Positions 1 to 7,523 are shown, counted from the stretch's first letter. The stretch is DNA of 20,957 bases from a virus (IMGVR_UViG_3300034073_002234:1-20957), one strand, 5' to 3'. Translations and numbers: made by a program. Notes: generated by a model from the letters alone, not told the origin.

Positions 1-2250
1 CGCGCCAATAACTGAGTTAGCCGGTGGGTTTAAGTTAGTTGTATTGATGTAAACAATGCCACTACTATCAATCCTCATTCGCTCCGTCGGGCTGCTCGCT
101 CCATCGGCGGTAGTGGAGAACACTAATCTGCCCGGCATGTCATTAGCGTCGGGGGTGCCGTCTATATTGACGCCAATTGATGCAGCAGCGACCATTTCTG
201 ATCCATCCGCCCCTTGCCATGAAATGGTTCCTAAGCTGTCATTATCAGCTACTACTGTATTTGAGCCTACAGAACCTCCCCTTGTTTTGCCCAAAACAAT
301 GCCACCACTTGCGGAATTGTTTGCGTTTCTAACCACACTAAGTGCAGCTCCCGCGAAGGTAGTTGCTTCAAGCTGAAGTTGCGGAGCGTCCGCAGTGTTG
401 TTGAAGTTTGCACGCGCACTAGACGTGCCAACTAAAAGCTGCCCACTTGATGTGATGCGGGCGCGTTCGGAGGATCCTATTTGGAATGCGAGATTAGGGC
501 TTGATCCACCTCCTTTCCCTGCATCCAAAACAACTACAGGCGCTGCTTCAGTGTTGTCAATGTTGATATCTAAAAACTTGGAGTTAGATCCGTTGTAACT
601 AAGATACCTTGCAATGTTAAATGTTCCAGTGGTGGTTCCGTCTTCAATTTGAAGCTTTCGACTAGGACTCGTAGTGCCAATCCCTACCAAACCTGCGTGT
701 GTAATACGCATCGCCTCGCCAAGCACATCGCTTGCTGAGGCAGACGAGTGCGTAAGAAATGCTAGGCCAAGCTGATCGTCATCGGTGCTTGTCTGAACAG
801 ATGCGATGGCGCCGCCAGGGCGTCCACTGTTAATCTTGCTAAGTGTTATCGCTGTGCCGTACTGCCCTGATCCAATAGTTCCCCCGGATTGCTGGATAAA
901 TAATCCTGGCGTAAAGTTGGCGCTATTTGCGTCAAATTGGCTCGTGGTTACAAAATGACTTGTTGCGATAGGGCTACTAGTCCCCAGACCTAAACGGCCA
1001 CTAGAGTCCAGGCGCATTCGTTCAGATCCTGCAGTGCGGAATTCTAAATAGTCGCTGCTGTGAACATATTGAATAGCACCTCTACTAAAGCCATCTGGAT
1101 CGCTAAAAGCGATTAACGCTGGACGATCATTTGGGGTATAAAAATTCAAGCCAGCGGTTCTGCCCGCTGCGGCTTCGATAATAACGCCATCGACACCAGC
1201 AAGTTCGGAAGATACACCAGAATCTCCTGTCTTAACGTGAAAGACTTCAAGGGGCGAGCTTGTGCCTAAGCCAACCCTTCCATTCGCATCAACAAACAAC
1301 CGCCCAGTGCCATTAGTCGAGATGGCTACCTGGTCTGCGCCGGGGGAGTAGATGCCGGTGTTAGTATCGCCGGTAAAAGTAAGACTTGGAGTAGCTGCGG
1401 CTCCAAGTGGATGAATTACAGGTAACGTTGATGTGACTCCTGTTGTGGTTGTAGTCAGCCGTTGTGTACCACCAGTGCTGATGGCCACCTGGTCTGCGCC
1501 GGGGGAGTAGATGCCGGTGTTGGTATCGCCGGTAAAAGTAAGACTTGGAGTAGCTGCGGCTCCAAGTGGATGAATTACAGGTAACGTTGATGTGACTCCT
1601 GTTGTGGTTGTAGTCAGCCGTTGTGTACCACCAGTGCTGATGGCCACCTGGTCTGCGCCGGGGGAGTAGATGCCGGTGTTGGTATCGCCGGTAAAAGTAA
1701 GACTTGGAGTAGCTGCGGCTCCAAGTGGATGAATTACAGGTAACGTTGATGTGACTTCTGTTGTGGTTGTAGTCAGCCGTTGTGTACCACCAGTGCTGAT
1801 GGCCACTTGATTTGTACCAGCTAAGTATATTCCTGTGTCTGGATCATTAGTAAAACGGAGCGCCGGAACCGCAGCACTACCATTATCAAAAGTAATGGAG
1901 CCGGTAAAAGCACCAGAGACTAGCAAATTGCCTGGGATTGTTACAGAACCCGAAGAATCGACACTAAGCCGGGAAGCTCCTCCTGTAACTAACGCAATCT
2001 GATCTGCTCCAGGACTAATAATACCTGTATTAGGATCATTAATAAATTTCAACGCGCAACTAGATAAACTACCCACATTCAGAGCGCTGTTAGACCCATC
2101 TTCACGCAGCAGTGGATAACCGGCTATCTGAACACCGTCATTAACAACGCAAGTTTTTTTTGTAGTGTCAACAACAACTTCTCCGTCAGCACCTATAAAT
2201 GTGGAGATATCAGCTGTAGTACCACGGCGAAACTGTACTTGTGTAGCCAT
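1..2250 (-). CDS. Tail fibre / receptor-binding protein (C-terminus beyond left edge)
   Basis: The frame is open for 750 codons from the ATG at 2250 to the left edge with no stop, so this is a 5'-complete, 3'-truncated gene. The N-terminus (MATQVQFRRGTTADISTF, then GADGEVVVDTTKKTCVVNDG) matches the short N-terminal module of phage fibres and major tropism determinants (Mtd_N-like: QxRRGTT...GE..VDT....VV.DG). The body consists of repeated beta-rich segments: TGIYSPGADQVAISTGG repeats, then several SSGRLGLGTSSP / GLVGIGTTSP / RMRIDSSG motifs typical of marine phage fibres. Fibres of this type often end in an S74-type intramolecular chaperone, which would lie outside the window. It would sit at the tail tip and bind the host surface. 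It is the last minus-strand gene, separated from its neighbours by a plus-strand gene. No clear ribosome binding site is seen. Confidence 0.88.
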   Translation of the reverse strand, partial: MATQVQFRRGTTADISTFIGADGEVVVDTTKKTCVVNDGVQIAGYPLLREDGSNSALNVGSLSSCALKFINDPNTGIISPGADQIALVTGGASRLSVDSSGSVTIPGNLLVSGAFTGSITFDNGSAAVPALRFTNDPDTGIYLAGTNQVAISTGGTQRLTTTTTEVTSTLPVIHPLGAAATPSLTFTGDTNTGIYSPGADQVAISTGGTQRLTTTTTGVTSTLPVIHPLGAAATPSLTFTGDTNTGIYSPGADQVAISTGGTQRLTTTTTGVTSTLPVIHPLGAAATPSLTFTGDTNTGIYSPGADQVAISTNGTGRLFVDANGRVGLGTSSPLEVFHVKTGDSGVSSELAGVDGVIIEAAAGRTAGLNFYTPNDRPALIAFSDPDGFSRGAIQYVHSSDYLEFRTAGSERMRLDSSGRLGLGTSSPIATSHFVTTSQFDANSANFTPGLFIQQSGGTIGSGQYGTAITLSKINSGRPGGAIASVQTSTDDDQLGLAFLTHSSASASDVLGEAMRITHAGLVGIGTTSPSRKLQIEDGTTTGTFNIARYLSYNGSNSKFLDINIDNTEAAPVVVLDAGKGGGSSPNLAFQIGSSERARITSSGQLLVGTSSARANFNNTADAPQLQLEATTFAGAALSVVRNANNSASGGIVLGKTRGGSVGSNTVVADNDSLGTISWQGADGSEMVAAASIGVNIDGTPDANDMPGRLVFSTTADGASSPTERMRIDSSGIVYINTTNLNPPANSVIGA
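1321..1797 (-). repeat. Three tandem 159-bp repeats inside the fibre gene
   Basis: Units start at 1321, 1480 and 1639, exactly 159 bp (53 codons) apart, and a diverged fourth unit starts at 1798. By eye the three units differ at only a few positions (for example ggctacc/ggccacc, gttagtatc/gttggtatc, gactcctg/gacttctg), so the duplication is recent or homogenised. Each encodes TGIYSPGADQVAISTGG, TQRLTTTTT and HPLGAAATPSLTFTGD segments, and the frame is preserved throughout. Confidence 0.95.
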
Positions 2251-2288
2251 AACTGCTTTAACTATTTACATATTCTACGCCTAAACCC

Positions 2289-2375
2289 TCACTGGATTTT
2301 TAGGCCGCGCTGCATATTTTCCCATCTATTAGGTACTTTACCCTGAAAACTAGGCTGTTCTATCAAATTTGCCAT
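2289..2375 (-). CDS. Possible 28-residue peptide upstream of the fibre gene
   Basis: An ATG at 2375 opens 28 codons (MANLIEQPSFQGKVPNRWEN...) ending in TGA, 38 nt before the fibre ATG. No convincing ribosome binding site precedes it and I recognise no family. It lies in the 260-nt stretch between the fibre start and the divergent plus-strand gene, which otherwise shows no clear gene. The amino-acid composition is protein-like (W, N, Q, R mix), but an ORF this short can occur by chance. Confidence 0.2.
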   Translation of the reverse strand: MANLIEQPSFQGKVPNRWENMQRGLKIQ

Positions 2376-2462
2376 CGTGCTGACCGGCCGAATCTCACTA
2401 TTCACACTTACTGCTTTAGGCTCCTATTACATGTACAAATTTCATCATCAAACAGAACAAGT

Positions 2463-2492
2463 TTGAATTGTAGTGCTTTTTTACCTTAAAAT
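2463..2492 (+). promoter_or_regulatory. Candidate sigma70-type promoter for the plus-strand gene
   Basis: TTGAAT (2463-2468) and TAAAAT (2487-2492) are separated by 18 bp and lie about 20 bp upstream of the GTG start at 2511. A promoter is expected here because no other plus-strand gene could supply a transcript. The match is moderate and such matches are frequent in AT-rich DNA. Confidence 0.35.
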
Positions 2493-2510
2493 AGAAGAAG
2501 AAGTTAAAAT

Positions 2511-2765
2511 GTGCCAGTGACTCCAGAACTGATTGTAGCTGTATTATCCGGAAGCGCAGGCGCTTTTGCTGGCCTGTCAAGAGCGTTGTCAAACTTCAAT
2601 AAAAAGATAGAAACACGTTTTGGCAATTTAGAACGAGAAATTGACAGTTTACAAGACCGTGTAATACAGAACTATGTACTTAAAGAAGATTTCCTGCGCG
2701 AGGTGCAAGCTGTACATTTAAAATTAGATCGTATACTGGATCACATCTTAAATCACGGTCGCTAA
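2511..2765 (+). CDS. Small hydrophobic/coiled-coil protein, only plus-strand gene
   Basis: 84 residues. The start is GTG at 2511, preceded by a purine-rich AGAAGAAGAAG stretch; the overlapping ATG at 2509 is in another frame and stops at once. The N-terminus (residues 6-26, ELIVAVLSGSAGAFAGLSRA) is a hydrophobic, small-residue-rich helix that could insert into a membrane. The rest (residues 27-84) is charged with heptad-like spacing (FNKKIETRFGNLEREIDSLQ), so probably coiled coil, ending in ILDHILNHGR. A single hydrophobic helix plus coiled coil fits a small holin-like, spanin-like or virion accessory protein, but no function can be assigned. The gene opposes all others. Its stop codon directly abuts the stop codon of the convergent gene at 2766 with no spacer and no visible terminator. 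Confidence 0.75.
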   Translation: MPVTPELIVAVLSGSAGAFAGLSRALSNFNKKIETRFGNLEREIDSLQDRVIQNYVLKEDFLREVQAVHLKLDRILDHILNHGR

Positions 2766-3191
2766 TTAAGTAGCAAGCCAAGAAGCCGTCGTTAAGTCAT
2801 ATATAAAAAGTCCAGGGATCAGCTTATCGTAATGAAGTTGGCCGTCAACAGGGTTAACCGGCTTGCCGTTACCAATAGAAGAAACAGCTTTTGGTGTTTG
2901 CCACGTACTCCCATCATACAGTTTTTGAATGTGTGTACTTGATGTATCTAGCCAAGATTCGCCTTTACTGAATAAGTTAAAGCCGGTAGCTGGAGTATTA
3001 GGCGCTGTAGCGCCAATAAAAGTAGGCCCAACTTTTATTAAATTTGTGGAGGGCGCCGCTATGTTATCCGCAAAATAAAGACCAGGATCAGAAGAATTGA
3101 AATTAATTGCTAGTTCTGCATTCCCTAGGCGAATCGGAAAAGGCCTGTCGAAGGCAATAGATGAACGTCTCGAAAGAATCTGAACAGCCAT
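2766..3191 (-). CDS. Short tail/adhesin-like virion protein
   Basis: 141 residues; ATG at 3191, two bases after the stop of the upstream 765-residue gene, so probably translationally coupled. The N-terminus MAVQILSRRSSIAFDRPFP is followed by IRLGNAELAINFNSSDPGLY, the 'GELAxNxxxxxPGLYF.D' pattern common at the start of phage tail-fibre and tail-collar proteins. The middle has KGESWLDTSSTHIQKLYDG and the end DGQLHYDKLIPGLFIYD, beta-rich and resembling fibre head-binding or short adhesin modules. It probably forms part of the tail tip or connects the fibre. The call rests on sequence style and position next to other tail genes; I recognise no enzymatic motif. Confidence 0.7.
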   Translation of the reverse strand: MAVQILSRRSSIAFDRPFPIRLGNAELAINFNSSDPGLYFADNIAAPSTNLIKVGPTFIGATAPNTPATGFNLFSKGESWLDTSSTHIQKLYDGSTWQTPKAVSSIGNGKPVNPVDGQLHYDKLIPGLFIYDLTTASWLAT

Positions 3192-3193
3192 CG

Positions 3194-5491
3194 TTAACTA
3201 TTGATGTAAAGGCTTGCATCGACTATTGTATCCAAGGCTGTTACAGGACTGTACGTTTCTGCCTCAATTTGGACAAGTGTATCTACATTCTCGAGTGGGA
3301 CGCCGTTGCGGTACTCACCACCGTCAACAAATCCAAACTCAAATTCACTAGTATATTCACTTAAGGGCTTATCAAGAAAACCAAATTTAGCTTCCTGAAT
3401 AATTTTAGGATCTAGATTAAATAACTTATTAACTAAACCCGTAAAACGGTTTGTACTATTTGCTACAATACCTATCCGACTTAATTTGCCTTCCCCATTG
3501 CGGCGAATATTGTCAGTTAATACCATTGTTGTTAGTGCTGGACCGAAGTTTGCAGCTTGCTCTGGGTTATTGCCTGCACCAGTAATTACTTGGCTTCCAG
3601 CCCAGCCTAGATTTTGCGAATCAAAAACATAACGCTCGGTCACTTCTTTCAAACGTTGACTCTCACGATCAAAATTTTTGTAGAATGTCTCTAATCCAGT
3701 TCCCACAGGTTGATCACTGGGTTCTAACAACCAAGTATTTACATATTCGTGTGGTTTTAAATTAGATACCGTGCAGTACCCTGATGTTGTATCAGCAAAG
3801 GGATAGACAATTGTAAAAGTGTCTTTAGTTGGGACACTTGTTATTGTGTACTCTCCCGCAATTGCGTTACCACTTGTAAAATCTAGCTGGATACGTCTGT
3901 TAGCCAAAAGGCCATGATTGGGTGCTGTAACTGTAATATTTGGTCCAGATTGCTCGTACCGGGCGTTAATTGAAATAGTGCCGCCACCTTCATCATGAAT
4001 TAGCGCCCACATCGAAGCGTAAATGTGTTTACACCACCGCATCTGATAATAAAGTAGATTCTGGAACGAAAACCGCTCAATATCCTCGTATTCAGGTAGT
4101 TCGTAAAAGTTGTTTATCGTTGTATATCCAATATCTTGGAAAACACCAGGTGAATCCCGAGTTTCGGTAAAAGTGCCGTCAGAATTTAAGATAAGACCTG
4201 GTTTTAAATTTGCTAATTGTGTTTGAGGAAACCTACGCTGCCTAAGTTGGCTATATAAGTTGTAATTATCTCGTTTACTGAAGTCTTCGCAAGAACATTG
4301 CCAACGTAATTCAGTTGTTAGATATCTGCCGACTTGAAATCCTCTGTGCGCAGGAACAACTGTTGCCGTAATTCCATTTGTAGTTTTTGCTGCGTAACTA
4401 TCGTCTCTTTGAAAAATTAATTCATTTGTAGTAGCGTCCGATCCGGTGACCGTATAACCTACATAATCTAAATAATTAAATCCACGGAGAAGACGGTTAA
4501 CTGTAGCGTTCCCTAAAGTTGAGCCACTCGTGATTGTAGTAATTTCAAATACAGTTGCACTGGTAACAGTCACTTCGTAGCGTCCAGAGGACACAAGTCC
4601 TGTTCCAATGTCTAAATAAATTGTATTTCCAGTGGAGAGACCATGATCTAAAGTGCATGTGACGGTTACAGTTGACCCTGTGCGGCTATAAGTAGCAGTG
4701 ATGCCCGGATCGCGTTCAATTACACGATCAGTCATCCGTTCACCTGGTAATAATGCCGTCTCGGTCGGTAAGAACCTTAACGCAACTCGAATAAAGCGCC
4801 AGCGCGAGTCTGTAAATGCTGTTGAAATGGCGTAAGCAACGTTTCCGCTTGTTGTTAACGGTGTTCCAGCAGTAACTGTAAAGGTATTTTGTGTTTTTTC
4901 GGTAATTGTGAGCGTATTATTTACAGCAGTACCCGATGAAAATGCTAAATAAACGCTATCCCCAGGAAATAAACCGTGGTCAGCCTTGGTAACAGTAATT
5001 ACAGTTCCACTTTGAGTGTATACTGCTTCTACTGAAGCACCTACATAACGTACACCAAGAATTGGAAGCCCATAATCATAGAAAGTGAACGAATTGGTAT
5101 CTCGCATACCAACAAGTTGCTCTCCAATGTCTTGATTTGTTGAGGGATACGTGAATAAACGTGCCGGAACAAAAACTCCTGGATATTGCTGAAAAGAAAA
5201 ATAAAGCCGGTAGTCACCTCTAACAGGCCGCTCGATATCACTTGAGCCTAAAGCGCTTTGTGTGATTGAATAAAGTTCATAGCCACGACGCCATCGAGCC
5301 CACAGTGAATCGTGGTTGTAAAACCGCACTTCACTTTCAATTTCCGGAGAAAGTGATGGGTCAAACGGATTCTTAATTTCCGCTCTCTTATCTGTTCCGT
5401 TAAATTTTGTGAGACTAGAAAATTTCTTATCGAGCTTCCCACTAAAAGGGCTGCCCTTTGATCTAGAGAATCCGCCTACACCAAAGGGCAT
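3194..5491 (-). CDS. Large virion/tail protein with three beta-domain repeats and a split SWIM-like CxC...CxH site
   Basis: 765 residues, start ATG at 5491. The N-terminus (MPFGVGGFSRSKGSPFSGKL) is followed by a unique region, then three copies of a roughly 65-residue beta-rich module at residues 154-222, 264-333 and 508-575. The shared pattern is GHGL..G..VYL.F.SG......YT.T....TFTV, which resembles modules sometimes annotated E1-FCCH-like in phage structural proteins. Residues 397-404 read WQCSCEDF and 486-491 read WCKHIY. These are the two halves (CxC and CxH) of a SWIM zinc-binding signature, separated by 85 residues. The C-terminal 180 residues are unique (FYKNFDRESQRLKEVTERYV...). Size and position between lysins and fibre fit a tail-tube or baseplate-like adhesin component. 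The function is inferred, not recognised from a named family. Confidence 0.8.
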   Translation of the reverse strand: MPFGVGGFSRSKGSPFSGKLDKKFSSLTKFNGTDKRAEIKNPFDPSLSPEIESEVRFYNHDSLWARWRRGYELYSITQSALGSSDIERPVRGDYRLYFSFQQYPGVFVPARLFTYPSTNQDIGEQLVGMRDTNSFTFYDYGLPILGVRYVGASVEAVYTQSGTVITVTKADHGLFPGDSVYLAFSSGTAVNNTLTITEKTQNTFTVTAGTPLTTSGNVAYAISTAFTDSRWRFIRVALRFLPTETALLPGERMTDRVIERDPGITATYSRTGSTVTVTCTLDHGLSTGNTIYLDIGTGLVSSGRYEVTVTSATVFEITTITSGSTLGNATVNRLLRGFNYLDYVGYTVTGSDATTNELIFQRDDSYAAKTTNGITATVVPAHRGFQVGRYLTTELRWQCSCEDFSKRDNYNLYSQLRQRRFPQTQLANLKPGLILNSDGTFTETRDSPGVFQDIGYTTINNFYELPEYEDIERFSFQNLLYYQMRWCKHIYASMWALIHDEGGGTISINARYEQSGPNITVTAPNHGLLANRRIQLDFTSGNAIAGEYTITSVPTKDTFTIVYPFADTTSGYCTVSNLKPHEYVNTWLLEPSDQPVGTGLETFYKNFDRESQRLKEVTERYVFDSQNLGWAGSQVITGAGNNPEQAANFGPALTTMVLTDNIRRNGEGKLSRIGIVANSTNRFTGLVNKLFNLDPKIIQEAKFGFLDKPLSEYTSEFEFGFVDGGEYRNGVPLENVDTLVQIEAETYSPVTALDTIVDASLYINS

Positions 5492-5500
5492 TTTTAACGA

Positions 5501-6289
5501 TCAATAGTAACCGCCTTGCGCAGTGACATAAAATCCGTTAGTGAGTGCAGTCGTCCCACTATAAGCAGCATATAGTGCCTGTCCACGCTTCAGCATCATG
5601 CCACGAATTTTAGGTGCAGTTGCGCTATTAGCTGTGAAAAAATTTGAACCAGCCTGTACGGTTGGATGGTTAATCAAAGGCAGAACATCATATTCAGTAA
5701 GACTGTAATACTGATATTCGTAAGTAGCTGGAATGCTAACGGTAAACAGGGGGAAAAATTGATTGGTGTTTGTGACTGACCCAGTTTCAACCAAGTAGAT
5801 ACAAAAATCTAAAGGCAGTCTGCACTCAACATTACCTGTAATTGGTCCAGAGACGCTTGGGATGGTGCCAGTGAACGTGGTTGGTGTTACTGCAGTGACA
5901 TTGACGGCCTGGTCAATTGGAGTGGTTCCGCTGCTGTACGAAGTAAAGTTCAGATAAACCTGCTGTCCAACCTGAACATTATGGCCACCACTAATAGTGA
6001 CAACAACATTGGTGCTGTTAGCTGAGTAAGTGCCCGTAACCGCAGAAGTTGCGTCAATAAACTCGGTATTACGTTTTGAATACTGGAACCAAATCTCATC
6101 AATATACGCACCACTAATCGACGTATCTGTCTGTGCAGAGTCCACGTCAAAAATTTTGGTCGCATTTCCAACCGCAGTCGGTACTAAGCTAGTTGAAAAC
6201 GCTTGGCCTGAAGCCACAGTAACTAAGCTAGAAGTAGTCGCCGGACGATCAACGAGAAGCGGCTGCTTGTTTGAGCTAGACGATGACAA
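5501..6289 (-). CDS. Virion structural protein with one beta-domain insert
   Basis: 262 residues from a TTG start at 6289; an in-frame TAG lies three codons upstream, so no longer start exists, and GGGAG about 10 nt upstream can serve as ribosome binding site. The N-terminus reads MSSSSSNKQPLLVDRP. Residues about 84-155 (VTGTYSANSTNVVVTISGGH ... VYLNFTSY) are the same beta module that occurs three times in the next gene, here inserted between RNTEFIDATSA and RLPLDFCIYLVETG. The C-terminal part (GMMLKRGQALYAAYSG) is unique. It ends 9 bp before the 765-residue gene, so the two are probably cotranscribed. Probably a tail or head-surface component. Confidence 0.72.
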   Translation of the reverse strand: MSSSSSNKQPLLVDRPATTSSLVTVASGQAFSTSLVPTAVGNATKIFDVDSAQTDTSISGAYIDEIWFQYSKRNTEFIDATSAVTGTYSANSTNVVVTISGGHNVQVGQQVYLNFTSYSSGTTPIDQAVNVTAVTPTTFTGTIPSVSGPITGNVECRLPLDFCIYLVETGSVTNTNQFFPLFTVSIPATYEYQYYSLTEYDVLPLINHPTVQAGSNFFTANSATAPKIRGMMLKRGQALYAAYSGTTALTNGFYVTAQGGYY

Positions 6290-6351
6290 TTGACGCTACT
6301 CTCCCTGTACGATGCGTTTTGTTGGGTAAATTCTAATGCAGACAACCTTAA

Positions 6352-6528
6352 TCAGGATGCCTTCTTTTTCTCCATCCGCATCCGCGCTTTTTTCACAGCC
6401 TCTTTGCGACGCTCTTTGTCAGTAGGTTCCTTATCAGATTTTTTATCAGATTCCTTTTCAGACTCTTGGCCGCCTTTTTTCTTAAAATGGGCCAGCAGCT
6501 CGGGAGGCATCTTACCTTTAGCAGGCAT
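6352..6528 (-). CDS. 58-residue Lys-rich small protein
   Basis: ATG at 6528, TGA at 6352-6354. The product starts MPAKGKMPPELLAHFKKKGG, continues with an acidic/basic repeat (SEKESDKKSDKEPTDKER) and ends in KKARMRMEKKKAS. A 'KGKMPPELLxxFKKK' opening followed by charged low complexity is a recurring small-protein type in aquatic phages; I do not know its function. The start is supported by a second Met at residue 7 and by the complete MPPELL motif. It lies between two structural genes on the same strand and just below a candidate terminator. The highly basic C-terminus could bind nucleic acid, but this is speculation. Confidence 0.7.
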   Translation of the reverse strand: MPAKGKMPPELLAHFKKKGGQESEKESDKKSDKEPTDKERRKEAVKKARMRMEKKKAS

Positions 6529-6542
6529 CGTATTGAGTACTG

Positions 6543-6571
6543 AAAAAACGTATAGGTATATTCTAATACGT
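6543..6571 (-). terminator. Candidate weak intrinsic terminator
   Basis: On the minus strand ACGTAT, a 12-nt loop and ATACGT are followed immediately by a T run (plus-strand A6 at 6543-6548). It lies in the 54-nt gap after the stop of the 96-residue gene at 6583. The stem is only 6 bp and AT-rich, so termination would be partial at best. Confidence 0.35.
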
Positions 6572-6582
6572 GCCTAAGCTAT

Positions 6583-6873
6583 CTAATACAAGCTTTCTTG
6601 GAGATCATCTACCTCACCACCAGCTGCGTAGGGATCTTCAAGAACTGGTGCCTCAGCAAGATTGTTTAAATCCACATTAAAGGCTTCGCCAGCGAGGCGG
6701 GAACGACCGGAATCTCTACGTGGTAATCGACTACCTATTGCGTAGTAACCACCTTCGGTAGCCAGCATCGACTGAAAATCCTCAGCATTAGTCCGGAGCG
6801 GAAACTCATATGGCTCGCGTTTAGTGGTGAGACCAAGTGTATAGCCCATTTTTTCTCCAGCGCGTCTAGCCAT
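6583..6873 (-). CDS. Hypothetical protein, 96 residues
   Basis: ATG at 6873, overlapping the end of the upstream gene by 8 nt. The N-terminus is basic (MARRAGEKMGYTLGLTTKR), the middle has YYAIGSRLPRRDSGRSRLAG, and the C-terminus is acidic (EDPYAAGGEVDDLQESLY). No recognisable domain, signal peptide or membrane helix. Tight packing with minus-strand neighbours supports it as a real gene. The split charge distribution and small size suit a virion accessory or assembly factor, but no function is claimed. Confidence 0.65.
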   Translation of the reverse strand: MARRAGEKMGYTLGLTTKREPYEFPLRTNAEDFQSMLATEGGYYAIGSRLPRRDSGRSRLAGEAFNVDLNNLAEAPVLEDPYAAGGEVDDLQESLY

Positions 6874-7081
6874 TGTTCTTTCTCCTAGAAGCTAATTCGA
6901 CGGCACGGCGTGCTTTGCTTGCACGTTCTGTATTCGGTACAAACTGACGACCTGTTCGAGAAGCCCGTTGCTTCTTTTCATCTGTACGCTTACGTTCCTC
7001 GGGACTCAACCTCGCCCACGCTTCTTTTGGCAAGTAGCGTTCGGTGCTCTTCTGTCCGGGCTCGATTGCTTTGTCGTTCAT
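6866..7081 (-). CDS. Small charged protein with LSPEERKRTDEKK motif, 71 residues
   Basis: The ATG at 7081 (MNDKAIEPGQKSTERYLPKE) was chosen because it lies 4 nt after the stop of the upstream gene. A longer version could start at 7138 (MQAPAAAMLG...) but would overlap that gene by 53 nt. The segment WARLSPEERKRTDEKKQRAS and then TGRQFVPNTERASKA resembles a small, very charged helical protein type common in aquatic phages (LSPxERxxTDxKK...GxQFVxNT). The C-terminus ARRAVELASRRKNNG is basic. The function is unknown; DNA or RNA contact is possible from charge alone. It overlaps the following gene by 8 nt, suggesting translational coupling. Confidence 0.65.
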   Translation of the reverse strand: MNDKAIEPGQKSTERYLPKEAWARLSPEERKRTDEKKQRASRTGRQFVPNTERASKARRAVELASRRKNNG

Positions 7082-7085
7082 CGAA

Positions 7086-7523
7086 CTACTGAATTGGCCC
7101 GCCATGCAGCCAAGCATCGCAGCTGCGGGAGCCTGCACACTTAAATTTAAATAGCTGACAGTAGCCTAAATCAGCTCGGCATTGTACATCGTAAGGATCT
7201 GCTGCGCCCTGCTCATTGATACCTTCAATGATGCAAGATAGAATTTTATCGGATTGATCAAAAGCCGCGCAATTACAACAACGAGCTGTTTGCACAGTAT
7301 CAAGATCACTGTTCCAAAGTTCAGCCTTCTTTTCCCAGAAGCCCGGATCAGGTACATCTGGATTTAAAGGACCGTAAGCAAAATTCTGAATAGTCCAGTT
7401 TCTATTTTTGATATTTTCTTTAATATCAGTTGTAGAACGTGGACAAGCCCCACCAACTTCTGTTACTTTTCTGTTGAGCAGAATAGTTGTTTTTGGGTTG
7501 TCTTCCAGAGCCAAGAATTCCAC
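7086..7523 (-). CDS. Cys-rich protein, possible metal-cluster-binding domain
   Basis: 145 residues from a GTG at 7523, with AGGTG 8 nt upstream. Nine cysteines: C27, C82, C83, C85, C97, C115, C122, C129 and C135. Eight fall in the C-terminal half: ARCCNCAAF, SCIIEG, LGYCQLFKFKCAGSRSCDAW. The order CxxC ... C ... G-aromatic-C resembles high-potential iron-sulfur proteins in spacing style, although no real homology is shown; a zinc or structural cluster is equally possible. The N-terminal half (KVTEVGGACPRSTTDIKENI) is unassigned. Proteins with a CCNC...GYC...C...SCDAW layout recur in aquatic phage structural regions, as far as I recall. It lies between small structural genes, so a virion or assembly role is inferred. 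Confidence 0.7.
   Translation of the reverse strand: MEFLALEDNPKTTILLNRKVTEVGGACPRSTTDIKENIKNRNWTIQNFAYGPLNPDVPDPGFWEKKAELWNSDLDTVQTARCCNCAAFDQSDKILSCIIEGINEQGAADPYDVQCRADLGYCQLFKFKCAGSRSCDAWLHGGPIQ

Noticed and set aside
56-598. Two plus-strand open frames in the fibre region
   Set aside because: They lie opposite a continuous minus-strand fibre frame with clear repeat motifs.
2262-2272. TATGTAAATAG on the minus strand as a T4-type late promoter for the fibre gene
   Set aside because: It does not match TATAAATA, and nothing in the window indicates a T4-type late transcription system.
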